The notes beneath the pieces were generated by a model. It saw only the letters and a list, made by a program, of their open reading frames with translations. It made no database searches and was not told the origin of the DNA. From Hyphomonas sediminis (lineage in GTDB: Bacteria; Pseudomonadota; Alphaproteobacteria; Caulobacterales; Hyphomonadaceae), in the NCBI RefSeq assembly GCF_019679475.1, contig NZ_JAIEZP010000001.1, forward strand, positions 1,860,001 through 1,924,000: DNA of 64,000 bases, in the 5' to 3' direction. Positions 54,445 to 63,564 of the stretch are shown one piece after another; position 1 is the first letter of the stretch, and each line of letters begins with the position of its first letter. A program made the position numbers and the translations under genes.

Positions 54445-55149
54445 TCACTCCTCCGGGCACATTCTCTCGTCATTCCAGCGGAAGGCGCGGTCTGCGATGA
54501 GGCCGCCGCGATAGCCGTTCCGCATTTCGGGGTTCGCCAGCTGCTCGCGCATGATGGGCTCCATCGCCGCGCGGGACTGGTCGTCATAGCCGTCCAGCGT
54601 CGAGAGAACGGCTGCGTCGATTTCCGCGCCCGTCGGGTCCGGCGCCCAGCAGACATACCAGCCGATGGCGCAGGCCACATCGCATTGGCTGGACGCCGGC
54701 CCGGCCACCTGTTTGGCATAGCCATCGCAGCTGCAATCACAGCCCGTGCCCATCATCGCCTCGTTGAGCTCGTCTTTCGAGACGCAGGCCCGCGCCGGCG
54801 GCGCTGGCAGTTTCTCCTTGCCGACGCCCCAGCGGCTGCTCACCTGCGTTGGCGCCACGTCGCTGCCAAGGTCAGGCGCCGCGCCGAAATCGTCGGGATT
54901 GATATCCGTCTCGGAGACCGGCTGGGGCGACTGGCGGTTCATTTCTTCTTCGACGCGGGCGCGCACATTGTCCGTGATGCTCTCAAGCACGGCGGCTTCG
55001 GCAGGCGACATGCCGGGCGCCGTGATGGAAGACGGCGCGCCGCCTTCGGGCTTCGTGCCGCCCTTGCCGAGGGACACGGCAACGCCAGCGATGGCAACCG
55101 CGCCGACAGTGCCGGCGGCGATCAGAGCGATGATCAGTCTGCTGGGCAT
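54445..55149 (-). CDS. Membrane-anchored Cys-rich protein of unknown function
   Basis: A 234-residue protein with one N-terminal helix (LIIALIAAGTVGAVAIAGVAV), a low-complexity linker, and a cysteine cluster C137-D-C-S-C141, C156, C160, C167 followed by a helical C-terminus. The cluster has the same order and similar spacing as one in the neighbouring 982-residue protein. It is the last gene of a three-gene operon (overlap 16 bases with the second). No known family. Confidence 0.75.
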   Translation of the reverse strand: MPSRLIIALIAAGTVGAVAIAGVAVSLGKGGTKPEGGAPSSITAPGMSPAEAAVLESITDNVRARVEEEMNRQSPQPVSETDINPDDFGAAPDLGSDVAPTQVSSRWGVGKEKLPAPPARACVSKDELNEAMMGTGCDCSCDGYAKQVAGPASSQCDVACAIGWYVCWAPDPTGAEIDAAVLSTLDGYDDQSRAAMEPIMREQLANPEMRNGYRGGLIADRAFRWNDERMCPEE

Positions 55150-58082
55150 TTCTTTCCTTGCTCCTTGAAGGCTTCAAGCTGTGGGCGGATCACGAGGCGC
55201 AGCGTGTCCTGGTCCATTGTGGTCAGCTGCTTCTGCATTTCGCTTCGCATCTGGGTCTTCATCGGCTCGGGCATGTCCTGCGAGAACAGGTCGAGGTAGC
55301 ACGCCTTGTCCGCTTCGGTGACGAGGTCGGCGCTGCACGCTTTCATGATCGCGGGAAACGACTCGCGGCACAGCGGGTCCGCGTGGCTCAGCGCCGAGCA
55401 GTCGCTGGGGCAGGCATTCAGCGTCTTCTCCAGATCCGCGCGCTTGCGCCCGCGGCCCACTTCACGATCCATCACGCATTGTGGCGCGATGACCTGGAAG
55501 TCCATGCACTGCTCGGCGCAGAGGGAGTTGCGCGTGGGGTCATTGAAGGTCGTGCACGAACAGTCGCACCGTCCGCCGCCATAGATTGTGCCGCCGCTGG
55601 TTGTCGCGCTGGCATTCATCGCCTCGGCGCGTGCCTTGCGGCCTTCCTCGATGGCTTCCTTCTTCTGCGCCTCACTCATCATCCGCCATATGGTCGGGTT
55701 CAGCGTCGTCAGAACGTCCGGCGGCAGGGCCACGGCGTTTTCGCGGAATGGCAGGGCACTGACCAGATCGAACACGAAGGTCATGCCGCCTGACGCCGTG
55801 CCGTCGCAATCGGCCTGCTCCAGCGTCGCTTTTGGCGGCACTTTCAGGTCCACCCGGCCGCGCAAGCGGGTGTCTGTGCGGATCTGGAAGGTCACGACGC
55901 CCTCCATGAAGACCGACGTATTGCCGCGATAATCGATCTTGCCGCTGCGACGGGCCGCGGCCAGCGAAGGATCGAAAATTTCGACATTCGCCTCAACCGG
56001 GATCGTCGTCGCCTTCAGGTCCAGCGCTGCGCCGCCCTTCGGTGTCAGTTCGATGCCCATAACCTCCGGCTGTTTGGGCTCTTTGGACATCACGGCTGTC
56101 ACAGCCGTCAGCTGCCCAAGGCAGGATTGGCGGCTGGCATCGGGCGCGTCACGCTGCAGGCCGATAGCCAGTTCGTTGCGCGCATTCAGGGCGCCGCTCA
56201 TCGTCTCGGCGGTGCACATGGCCACCTGGATGGCGGCGTTCGTCAGCGGGCTGTCCTTCGTGCGCGCCGCAAGGCCCAGCAGGGAGGTCAGCGAGCCATC
56301 CTGCTCCTGCAGGCCAAAGGGATGCGCTACCGGCCCATAGAGGGGCGGCGAGGTGATCGTCTGTGGGCGGCATTGATCGGTTGAGCCGGCCTTGGATGCG
56401 TCGGCCACTGTCTTCACCGCACCGGAGCCGGAGGTAAGCCCCGTGCCCAGCGTCACGGTGATCGTGCGCGGCTTGGTCTCGGCCACTTTCGGCGCCACGT
56501 TGGCAATCGCCAGCGTCATCCACTCGCTTTTCTTCAGGTCCGTGCGATACGGCATCGTCCACCATTTGGCGGCATCGCGTGTTGCCTGGTCCATGATGGT
56601 CAGGCCGTTCATTTCGCCTTCGGAGCTGGCGATCAGGATCGAGTCATAGTCCTCCGGCGTCATGCCCGCGCCCTTCACGGCCAGCTGAACCGGCGGCCCG
56701 TTGAAGCCGGGGCCATATCCCTCGCCCGTCCAGCGCACGCGGATGCAGCGCGAGGCGACCTCCGGCAGGGTGATCTGCATTTCCTGCACGGGATTGTTCA
56801 GGCTGAAGGAAAAATCCTGGCACGGATGCTCTTTGTAGATTTCGTCCAGATAATCTCCATTCACGAAGGAAGAAGGAATCTGGCGCGTGAACGCCGTATT
56901 TTCCATGCGCCGGGGCAGGGCGATCAGGTCGGACAGCGCCGTCACATACGCGCCAGCAAAGCCGCGCTCGGCGATGAACTGGGTGTGGCCCTGCCAGGTG
57001 CCCTGCTTGTTGCCGGATTTGCGGATCTGCCCGTCCAGCCAGCCAAGCCATTCCTTCACGCTGCGCCCGCCGCTCGTCTCCTTGTAGGGGAAGGGGTCGT
57101 TGATTACGGCATGTACCGCGCCCGGCCCGCCATTGGACAGCACAGACGCCATCACGCCGGTGATCGGCCCGATGGCGACGTTGGTGGAGGTGTATTCATA
57201 TTCCGGCAGGCCGGCCCAGGCGTCGGCCCAGGTCGTGCTGATGCCGAGGATCGCGGCGGGTGTCGGCCCGTATTCCTTGATGCCGCGCTTTCGGAAGTCG
57301 TCGAAGTCATAGCCATAAACGAAGTCGTAGGGCTTGATCGAGCCGGTCACGTGGCCCATCAGCTGGACTTCAGACGAGCCATACTTTGTCAGTGCAATGA
57401 CGGTGCCGTTGAAAATGGCGCTGCCCACCGCGTCGCCCCGATCGTCGCCGGGCCGCCACAGGCGAACCTTGTCCCCGCCGCCTTCAATCTGCTGCAACGC
57501 CACACGCATCACGGCTTGATTGGCCAGCATATAGGCAATCGGCGTGATCGTGTTGCGCCAGGCGTAATGATAGTTTTCGGGGCCGTCGCCCCGGTCCAGG
57601 CCCTGTGTGATGCCGGCCATCCAGTCGAACATCACGGTCGGCTTGTTGCTGGTGGAGCGGAAGGCGCGCGGCGGAATGAATGTGCCGCCGTCCATCACAG
57701 GCCCGGCAGACGGCGCAATGCGGTTCACAGGCTGAATGCGCGCAGCTTTCAGGTCGAAGGCTTCGCCGTCCTGGCCCACCTTGCTCAGCGCGAAGAAGCC
57801 GTCCATCGCGAGACGTGTATGGATCTCGTTGATCTGGCGTTCCAGAACGCGCGTTGCCGTCTTCCGGTCCGGATTGTCAAACGCCTTGGCGCTCGTTGGC
57901 TCGATGCGTCCATCGCCGGAAGAGGTGACCCGGAAATCCGGGTCTGTGCCTGACTGGTGGATAATCCAGTAGGTCTTCGCCACGGGCGATTGCGAGTTGG
58001 CAACCATCCAGGGCGTGCCGAGCAGTGCCGCGCCCAGAAGCGCGCCCCCCACCGCTGCGGAAAACTTGGTGCTCAGTTTCAT
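55134..58082 (-). CDS. Large exported protein of unknown function
   Basis: A 982-residue protein with a signal peptide (MKLSTKFSAAVGGALLGAALLG...). The first 550 residues are rich in aromatic and Gly residues without repeats, followed by a beta-rich middle. The C-terminal 150 residues hold a cysteine cluster C839-D-C-S-C843, C855, C859, C869 and further CxxxC and C pairs, then a helical end. I find no catalytic motif I can name. ATGA links it to the lipoprotein gene upstream. Confidence 0.75.
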   Translation of the reverse strand: MKLSTKFSAAVGGALLGAALLGTPWMVANSQSPVAKTYWIIHQSGTDPDFRVTSSGDGRIEPTSAKAFDNPDRKTATRVLERQINEIHTRLAMDGFFALSKVGQDGEAFDLKAARIQPVNRIAPSAGPVMDGGTFIPPRAFRSTSNKPTVMFDWMAGITQGLDRGDGPENYHYAWRNTITPIAYMLANQAVMRVALQQIEGGGDKVRLWRPGDDRGDAVGSAIFNGTVIALTKYGSSEVQLMGHVTGSIKPYDFVYGYDFDDFRKRGIKEYGPTPAAILGISTTWADAWAGLPEYEYTSTNVAIGPITGVMASVLSNGGPGAVHAVINDPFPYKETSGGRSVKEWLGWLDGQIRKSGNKQGTWQGHTQFIAERGFAGAYVTALSDLIALPRRMENTAFTRQIPSSFVNGDYLDEIYKEHPCQDFSFSLNNPVQEMQITLPEVASRCIRVRWTGEGYGPGFNGPPVQLAVKGAGMTPEDYDSILIASSEGEMNGLTIMDQATRDAAKWWTMPYRTDLKKSEWMTLAIANVAPKVAETKPRTITVTLGTGLTSGSGAVKTVADASKAGSTDQCRPQTITSPPLYGPVAHPFGLQEQDGSLTSLLGLAARTKDSPLTNAAIQVAMCTAETMSGALNARNELAIGLQRDAPDASRQSCLGQLTAVTAVMSKEPKQPEVMGIELTPKGGAALDLKATTIPVEANVEIFDPSLAAARRSGKIDYRGNTSVFMEGVVTFQIRTDTRLRGRVDLKVPPKATLEQADCDGTASGGMTFVFDLVSALPFRENAVALPPDVLTTLNPTIWRMMSEAQKKEAIEEGRKARAEAMNASATTSGGTIYGGGRCDCSCTTFNDPTRNSLCAEQCMDFQVIAPQCVMDREVGRGRKRADLEKTLNACPSDCSALSHADPLCRESFPAIMKACSADLVTEADKACYLDLFSQDMPEPMKTQMRSEMQKQLTTMDQDTLRLVIRPQLEAFKEQGKKCPAD

Positions 58083-58525
58083 GCGATAACCTCCAGGCAG
58101 GCTTCGATATCCGGAAGGGCTTCATTGATGGCGAGCGGCGAGGCCAGCACGCGGGTCGAGGAAGACAGCAGGGCATCCTGCTCGGCTTGGCTGAGGCCAG
58201 CCGCGTCTGCACGGGCAAAGGCTTCGCTCGTCCATTTGGCGGCGGTGCCCATGGTGATGCGGTTGAGGGCCTCGGCGCGGTCTGCTTCCGGCAGGATGGT
58301 GCGCGAGGCATAAGCGGCTGAAATCACGCCGCGACACATGAAGGCAAACTCCACCTCTTCGCGGGTCCAGTCGCGGGCCGCTGCTGGCGGCTTGGCTTCC
58401 GCGGGCGGCGCCGTTTCGATCAGCGCGGCAACCGCCTGCGGCATTTCGCTGGCGGGCTCCTCGGCGCCGGAGCAGGCGGCGAGTCCAACGCCAAGCGCGG
58501 CGGCAAGGATCAAGGGAAGGCGCAT
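58079..58525 (-). CDS. Small lipoprotein, first gene of the operon
   Basis: A 148-residue lipoprotein: hydrophobic leader MRLPLILAAALGVGLAAC with lipobox LAAC at 15-18 (lipidated C18), then a Pro/Ala-rich linker and a helical domain (TREEVEFAFMCRGVISAAY, AKWTSEAFARADAAGL). Aspartate is not at +2 (Ser), so the outer membrane is likely. Family unknown. It is divergent from the Ser/Thr kinase across about 150 bases containing an inverted repeat. Confidence 0.78.
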   Translation of the reverse strand: MRLPLILAAALGVGLAACSGAEEPASEMPQAVAALIETAPPAEAKPPAAARDWTREEVEFAFMCRGVISAAYASRTILPEADRAEALNRITMGTAAKWTSEAFARADAAGLSQAEQDALLSSSTRVLASPLAINEALPDIEACLEVIA

Positions 58526-58561
58526 GATGGTCTCCGGCTATTTGTGCTTAGAACAGCGTCC

Positions 58562-58637
58562 GGCGCCAGAAGCGGACATTGCAGGCAGATAATTCTGGAC
58601 TTGCGCAGAATGGCGAGTTGCGGCCACTTCTGGCGCC
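58562..58637. promoter_or_regulatory. 11-bp inverted repeat in the divergent promoter region
   Basis: GGCGCCAGAAG (58562-58572) and CTTCTGGCGCC (58627-58637) are perfect inverted copies 54 bases apart, inside the gap between the lipoprotein gene and the kinase gene. They could be operators for both directions. The spacing is close to five helical turns, so a looped or multimeric regulator is possible. Confidence 0.45.
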
Positions 58638-58672
58638 AGGTCATTGGCCAGATCATTCAGGAGTGCGGGCGT

Positions 58673-61060
58673 ATGGATGCAGCGCAGTGGAAGCGTTTGT
58701 CGGCATTTCTCGACGAGGTGCTCGACCAACCCGAATCTGCACGCGCCGCCTATATCGACCAGCACACAGCCGGTGACGCGGCCCTGCAGAAAGCCGCCCA
58801 CGAGATGCTCCGCAAGATGCAGGAGAGCGGCGATTTCCTCGAAACACCGCCCACACTGGTCGCGCCCGAAACCGTGCTGGAAGGCCAGCGCTTCGGCGCC
58901 TGGCAGATTGAGGGGCTGATCGGCCGCGGGGGCATGGGCGCGGTCTATGCCGTCTCCCGTCAGGAAGGCGGCTTCGAGCAGCGCGGCGCCCTAAAACGCC
59001 TTCCGGAAGGCGACGCGGAAGACCGCTGGCGCTTTGAAGCCGAACGTCAGATCCTTGCCCGGCTGGATCATCCCGGCCTCGCCCGCATCCATGATGGCGG
59101 CGTCGATGCCGGCGGCCAGCCCTGGATGGTGATCGAGCGGATCGATGGCGGCCCGATCGATGAATGGTGCCGCGCGCAGAATGCAGGCTTTGCCGAACGC
59201 GTCGGTAAGGTGCTGGAAGTCGTCGACGCCGTGGCCTTCGCCCACAAGGCGCTGGTGCTACACCGCGACCTGAAGCCCGCCAACGTGCTGATCGACGCCT
59301 CCGGACGCAGCCGCGTCATCGATTTCGGCATTGCCAAGCAGATGGACATCAGCCAGCGCACGGAAAACGTCCTGCCGCTATCGGCGCCCTATGCTGCGCC
59401 GGAGCTGCTTACCGGCGACCCCGTCGGCCCGCCATGCGATGTCTATGGCGCGGGCGCGCTGCTCTATGAACTGCTCGCCGGGCGTCCGCCGATTGATCTC
59501 GATGGACTCCCCGTCGCGCTCGGCGTTGGCCGCATTCTCGATACCGCGCCGCCTGCGCTGTCGCGCCAGTCCTCTCCCATTCTTGCCGAAGCCTCTGCCA
59601 GCCAGACCGAAGACATCAACGCCGTGCTCCAGAAAGCGCTGCGCAAGCCGCCGGGCGACCGCTACCCCACGCTTGATGCGCTTGCGGACGATCTGCGCCG
59701 CGTGCTGCAGGGCGCCGGCGTTGCCGCCCGCGCGGGCGAGCGCGGCTACCGTCTCCGCCGCCAGCTCTGGCAATGGCGCTGGGCCGTCGCCGCCACTGCC
59801 GCCATCATGCTCAGCCTCGCTGTCGGTCTCGTCACCACACTCTGGCAGCGCAACGAAGCCATCGCCGCGCGCGACGCCGCCCTTGCCGAAGAAGCCCGCG
59901 GCGACGCTGTCCGCCAGTCGCTTTACCTGCTGCTCAGCGAAAGCGCCGAGGCAGGTGGATCAGACGCGACCGGCCGCGATGTCCTCCGCCGCGCAACCGC
60001 CCGCCTGCAGCAGCAATACATATCCACACCCACCAAAGCTGCGCCTGTCCTCCACGCGCTGGGTGAGCTTTATTTCTACCTGGGGGACTATGAAGAGGCG
60101 ATCTCCGTACTCGGTCCCCTGGTGCTCAACGGCGAGGAGTCCGGCGTTCCGCCTGAAACACTCGCCTCCGCCCGCTACGACCTTGCCCAGTCCCTCGTGC
60201 GCACCGGCAATCTTGAAGAAGCCACCAGCCTTCTGGCGGAGGCGCAGGCCTTCTGGCAGCGCGACCCTGTTAAATGGCGCATGCGTCTGATCGACAGCCG
60301 CCTCGTCGAAGCGCAGATCCTGCGCGCCACAGATCCAGAAGCCGCCGCCCGCTTGCTGGAGCAGGCTCTCGCTGATCATATCGATCTACACGGCACGGAC
60401 AATCGCCTGGCGGGCATCTTCCAGAACAATCTCGGGGTCTCGCTCCAGTCCATAGGCGATCTCGATGGCGCCCGCATCGCCTTCAACAAGGCGCGCGAAG
60501 CGTGGATCGCGACCGGCCTTACCGAAACGCCCGATGCTCTCAACACCGCCAATAATCTCGCCGCTATCGAGACCCTGCAGGGCCGTCCGGAAAACGCCGC
60601 GCCGCTGTTTGCCGAAGCGCTCACCCTCCGCCGCCAACTGTTCGGCCCTTCGGCGGCCACCGCCGCGCTGATGAGCAATTACGGCAAGGTGCTGATGCAG
60701 CTTGGCCGACATGCCGAGGCCCGCCCATTGCTCGACGAAGCGTCCAAGATGGCCGAGCGCTTTTCAGGTGCCGGGTCCATGCTGCATGTTGCAGCGCTTT
60801 CCGGTCTCTCTGAGGCCGAACTCGTTGACACAGGGGAGGGCGAGGCAACCGCTGCGCTCGCTGTCCAGCTCGCCGGGGAAAATCCGGCTGCTCGCGCCAT
60901 GGCAAGCATCGCTTACGCCCGCACGCTGGCCCATGCTGGCCGCAAGGAGGCGGCAGTCGCCGCTCTGGCGCAGGCTGAACGGGATATTCCCGCCCTTGGG
61001 CCGGCTGGCGCGCGGCTCCAGCAGGCAGCAGGCGCGTTGCGCGCCGAATACGGCTTATAG
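58673..61060 (+). CDS. Ser/Thr protein kinase with TM segment and TPR-like tail
   Basis: A 795-residue Hanks-type kinase. G84-RGGMG is the P-loop, K108 the ATP lysine, HRD at 197-199 (LHRDLKPANVL) and DFG at 217-219, with APE at 232-234, so the kinase domain looks active. A helix at about 360-381 (WAVAATAAIMLSLAVGLVTTL) splits it from a periplasmic-side region with TPR-like repeats (YFYLGDYEEAISVLGPLVL, NNLGVSLQSIGDLDGARIAF). ATG 58673 has AGGAG ten bases upstream. Pairing with the adjacent ECF sigma gene suggests it controls that factor. Confidence 0.92.
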   Translation: MDAAQWKRLSAFLDEVLDQPESARAAYIDQHTAGDAALQKAAHEMLRKMQESGDFLETPPTLVAPETVLEGQRFGAWQIEGLIGRGGMGAVYAVSRQEGGFEQRGALKRLPEGDAEDRWRFEAERQILARLDHPGLARIHDGGVDAGGQPWMVIERIDGGPIDEWCRAQNAGFAERVGKVLEVVDAVAFAHKALVLHRDLKPANVLIDASGRSRVIDFGIAKQMDISQRTENVLPLSAPYAAPELLTGDPVGPPCDVYGAGALLYELLAGRPPIDLDGLPVALGVGRILDTAPPALSRQSSPILAEASASQTEDINAVLQKALRKPPGDRYPTLDALADDLRRVLQGAGVAARAGERGYRLRRQLWQWRWAVAATAAIMLSLAVGLVTTLWQRNEAIAARDAALAEEARGDAVRQSLYLLLSESAEAGGSDATGRDVLRRATARLQQQYISTPTKAAPVLHALGELYFYLGDYEEAISVLGPLVLNGEESGVPPETLASARYDLAQSLVRTGNLEEATSLLAEAQAFWQRDPVKWRMRLIDSRLVEAQILRATDPEAAARLLEQALADHIDLHGTDNRLAGIFQNNLGVSLQSIGDLDGARIAFNKAREAWIATGLTETPDALNTANNLAAIETLQGRPENAAPLFAEALTLRRQLFGPSAATAALMSNYGKVLMQLGRHAEARPLLDEASKMAERFSGAGSMLHVAALSGLSEAELVDTGEGEATAALAVQLAGENPAARAMASIAYARTLAHAGRKEAAVAALAQAERDIPALGPAGARLQQAAGALRAEYGL

Positions 61061-61621
61061 AGGAATATCGCTATCGCCGGTTTTACCGTCTTTGCCATCT
61101 TGCATGATCATTAGCAGGAAAGCCTTGGCCTTCACCCAGTCTCGCCGCACTGTACGGTCGGTGATCCCCATCAGCGCGCCGGTTTCGGCTTCGGAATAGC
61201 CGGCGAAGAAGCGATATTGCACGATCTCGGCCAGCCGCGGAGAAACCTCCGTCAGCTGATCAAGTGCCTCGTTCAGCTCCACCAGCCGCTCATCGCTTTC
61301 CCAATAGACCGGCATGTTCTCGTCCAGCGGGTCGAGCTTGCCGCCGCCTCGCCGCGCGGCCAGCCGCGCCTTGGCATGGTTCACCAGGATTTGCCGCATG
61401 GCGAGCGCCGCCGTGCGCAGGAAATGCTTCTCATCAACAAAGCCGCTGGACCGGCGCAGCTTCAGGAACGCCTCATTCACCAGCACCGTGGATCGCAGGG
61501 TCTCCGGCGAACCTGCCCGCCGCCCCAGCGCTGCCGCGGTGCGCTTCAACTCCGGATACAGGGAGGCGATAAGGCGCTGCACCTCTTCGCTATCCGGTTG
61601 CGTCCTGTCTGACACCCGCAT
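61055..61621 (-). CDS. ECF sigma factor, kinase-associated (TIGR02999-type)
   Basis: A 188-residue sigma factor. Region 2 holds LYPELKRTAAALGRR and FLRTAALAMRQILVNHAKAR; region 4 has LAEIVQYRFFAGYSEAETGALMGITDRTV without the last bases, then RRDWVKAKAFL. These match the ECF group that is regulated by a Ser/Thr kinase rather than an anti-sigma factor. Its end overlaps the kinase gene by six bases tail to tail. No anti-sigma factor is nearby. Conceivably it drives the lipoprotein operon. Confidence 0.9.
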   Translation of the reverse strand: MRVSDRTQPDSEEVQRLIASLYPELKRTAAALGRRAGSPETLRSTVLVNEAFLKLRRSSGFVDEKHFLRTAALAMRQILVNHAKARLAARRGGGKLDPLDENMPVYWESDERLVELNEALDQLTEVSPRLAEIVQYRFFAGYSEAETGALMGITDRTVRRDWVKAKAFLLMIMQDGKDGKTGDSDIPL

Positions 61622-61711
61622 TGTCCATGGCAGTTTCTACGGCCCAACTCCTAGCCGCCGCCGGGACGGGGAGCAAGCGGACCTTGCTGCCATGGTAAAG
61701 GAAGCCTTGCC

Positions 61712-61906
61712 CTAGAAGCGCAGCGCCGCCGACGCGCCCACATAATGCACGGCGCCCTCTTGAGTGAGATCCACATCATAAAGAAGCACGCCGCGAAGAT
61801 GCTGGAGCTTCTGAACCAGTCTTGCTGCAAAGAGGGCCACCACGTTCAGCCCGGATAGTTGGAAGAGTTCCCTTTGTCCGCGCCCCGAAAACGTCAATTC
61901 AGACAC
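61712..61906 (-). pseudogene. Possible decayed outer-membrane barrel fragment
   Basis: In the 350-base gap before the fumarylacetoacetase-like gene one frame reads 64 codons and ends HYVGASAALRF, a Phe-terminal pattern typical of the last strand of outer-membrane barrels. Nothing upstream continues it in frame. It may be the 3' remnant of a receptor or porin gene. The rest of the gap has no visible feature. Confidence 0.2.
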
Positions 61907-61971
61907 TAAACAACGCGGGTATGCCCGGCCTCAGTTCCCGATACTGCCAAATTTGAAATGCAAAAGGGTGT

Positions 61972-62814
61972 TTAGGCGTCGACGCAGAGTTGGCGTTGCT
62001 GTCCAAGGCCTTCGATACCCAGCGTCACGACATCGCCAGCCTTCAGATATTGCGGTGGATTGCGCGACAGTCCGACGCCGGGCGGTGTGCCGGTGGAGAT
62101 CACGTCGCCGGGTTGGAGGCTCATGAACTGCGATAGATAGCTGACGATGTGGGCAACGCTGAAAATCATGGTTGAGGAGGAGCCCCGCTGCATCGGAGCG
62201 CCATTCACGTCCAGCCACATGGAGAGGTTCTGCGGATCGGGCACCTCGTCACGGGTGACCAGGTAGGGGCCGATCGGGCCAAACGTATCGCAGCTTTTGC
62301 CTTTCACCCACTGCCCGGTGCCTTCCAGCTGGAAGGCACGTTCGGACACATCATGGATGACGCAATAGCCCGCAACATGGTCCATCGCCTCGGCTTCACT
62401 TACATATTTGGCCGCTTTGCCGATCACGACACCCAGTTCGACTTCCCAGTCGGTCTTCTGGGAGCGGCGCGGAATTTCCAGATTGTCATTAGGCCCACAA
62501 ATCGCGCTGGTCGCCTTGAAGAACACGACCGGTTCTGCAGGCACATCTGCGCCTGTTTCGGCGGCATGGTCAGCATAGTTAAGACCGATACAGATGAATT
62601 TACCGACATTGGCCACGCAAGGGCCGATCCGGCTGGCCGCAGGGAGTTCGGGAAAACTCGTCAGGTCTACCTGGCCAAGTTGCGAGAAGACGGCGTCGGA
62701 AAGCGCCAGGCCGTCCCAGTCGTCCACCAAGTCGCTGACATCGCGAAGTGTGCCGTCGGGTGTGAGCACGGCGGGTTTCTCGCGTCCCTGTGGTCCGACT
62801 CTTAAAAGCTTCAT
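61972..62814 (-). CDS. Fumarylacetoacetate hydrolase family; likely 2,4-didehydro-3-deoxy-L-fuconate hydrolase
   Basis: A 280-residue FAH-fold enzyme. Metal ligands are E124 and E126 (WEVELGVVIG) and D155 (CVIHDVSER), with KGKSCDTFGPIGPYLV and STGTPPGVGLSRNPP as family blocks. FAH enzymes cleave C-C bonds in 2,4-diketo acids. Next to a 2-keto-3-deoxy-L-fuconate dehydrogenase-type SDR and an amidohydrolase, the likely job is the last step of L-fucose oxidation to pyruvate and lactate. ATG 62814 is the family start; the SDR stop is 11 bases upstream. Confidence 0.88.
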   Translation of the reverse strand: MKLLRVGPQGREKPAVLTPDGTLRDVSDLVDDWDGLALSDAVFSQLGQVDLTSFPELPAASRIGPCVANVGKFICIGLNYADHAAETGADVPAEPVVFFKATSAICGPNDNLEIPRRSQKTDWEVELGVVIGKAAKYVSEAEAMDHVAGYCVIHDVSERAFQLEGTGQWVKGKSCDTFGPIGPYLVTRDEVPDPQNLSMWLDVNGAPMQRGSSSTMIFSVAHIVSYLSQFMSLQPGDVISTGTPPGVGLSRNPPQYLKAGDVVTLGIEGLGQQRQLCVDA

Positions 62815-62825
62815 TGCTTCAACTC

Positions 62826-63563
62826 CTAATTTGTCCAGCCGCCGTCGACGATGTGAATTGCGCCGGTGGTGAAGGCGGCTTCGTCCGAAGCGAGGTAAAC
62901 GGCGAGGTGGGCGATTTCTTCCGCTGTGCCGAGGCGGCCCATCGGTTGCCGCGAGATGAACATGTTGCGCGCTGTCTCGTAGTCGCCCTGCGCCGACATG
63001 CGGCCCTGCAGGGACGGTGTATCCACCGTTCCCGGACAGATCGCATTGCAACGAATGCCGCGCGCGGCATAGTCGGCGGCGATGCCTTTGGTAAGCCCGA
63101 TAACGCCAGCTTTGGTCGCGCCATAGGCAAACCGGTTTGGCGCGCCTGTTACGCTGGAAGCGACAGAACTCATGTTCAAGATCACGCCGCCGCTGCGGGC
63201 CAGCATATTGGGCAAGACGGCTCGAGAGGTTTCGTACATGGATGTGAGATTGATCAGCAGCGAGCGATCCCAATCCTCCCGCCCGCAATCTTCTATCGTT
63301 CCGTGGTGAACCCATCCGGCAACATTGAAGAGGATATCAAGGTCTTTCGCGGCTCCAACCGTCGCCGCAATGGCGGCCGGGTCGGTCACGTCCAGAACCC
63401 GGGTTTCAATATTCGGTGTTCTATTCAGGCCGGCCAATGCGTCTGCGCTGATATCCGTCGCAATCACCTTGGCGCCTTCACGCGCGAACGCTTCCGCGGA
63501 GGCGCGGCCGATGCCGGCTCCTGCGGCGGTGATCAGTGCTTTTTTTCCGGAGAGCCGGCCCAT
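62826..63563 (-). CDS. SDR; likely 2-keto-3-deoxy-L-fuconate dehydrogenase
   Basis: A 245-residue short-chain dehydrogenase. Nucleotide loop AAGAGIG at 13-19, NVAGWVHHGTIEDC, NMSSVASSVTGAPNRF and catalytic Y147-xxx-K151. The Gly-Trp-Val-His-His and VTGAPNRF segments are typical of bacterial 2-keto-3-deoxy-L-fuconate dehydrogenase and its relative BDH2. ATG 63563 is one base after the stop of the upstream amidohydrolase gene. Confidence 0.88.
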   Translation of the reverse strand: MGRLSGKKALITAAGAGIGRASAEAFAREGAKVIATDISADALAGLNRTPNIETRVLDVTDPAAIAATVGAAKDLDILFNVAGWVHHGTIEDCGREDWDRSLLINLTSMYETSRAVLPNMLARSGGVILNMSSVASSVTGAPNRFAYGATKAGVIGLTKGIAADYAARGIRCNAICPGTVDTPSLQGRMSAQGDYETARNMFISRQPMGRLGTAEEIAHLAVYLASDEAAFTTGAIHIVDGGWTN

Positions 63564-63564
63564 G

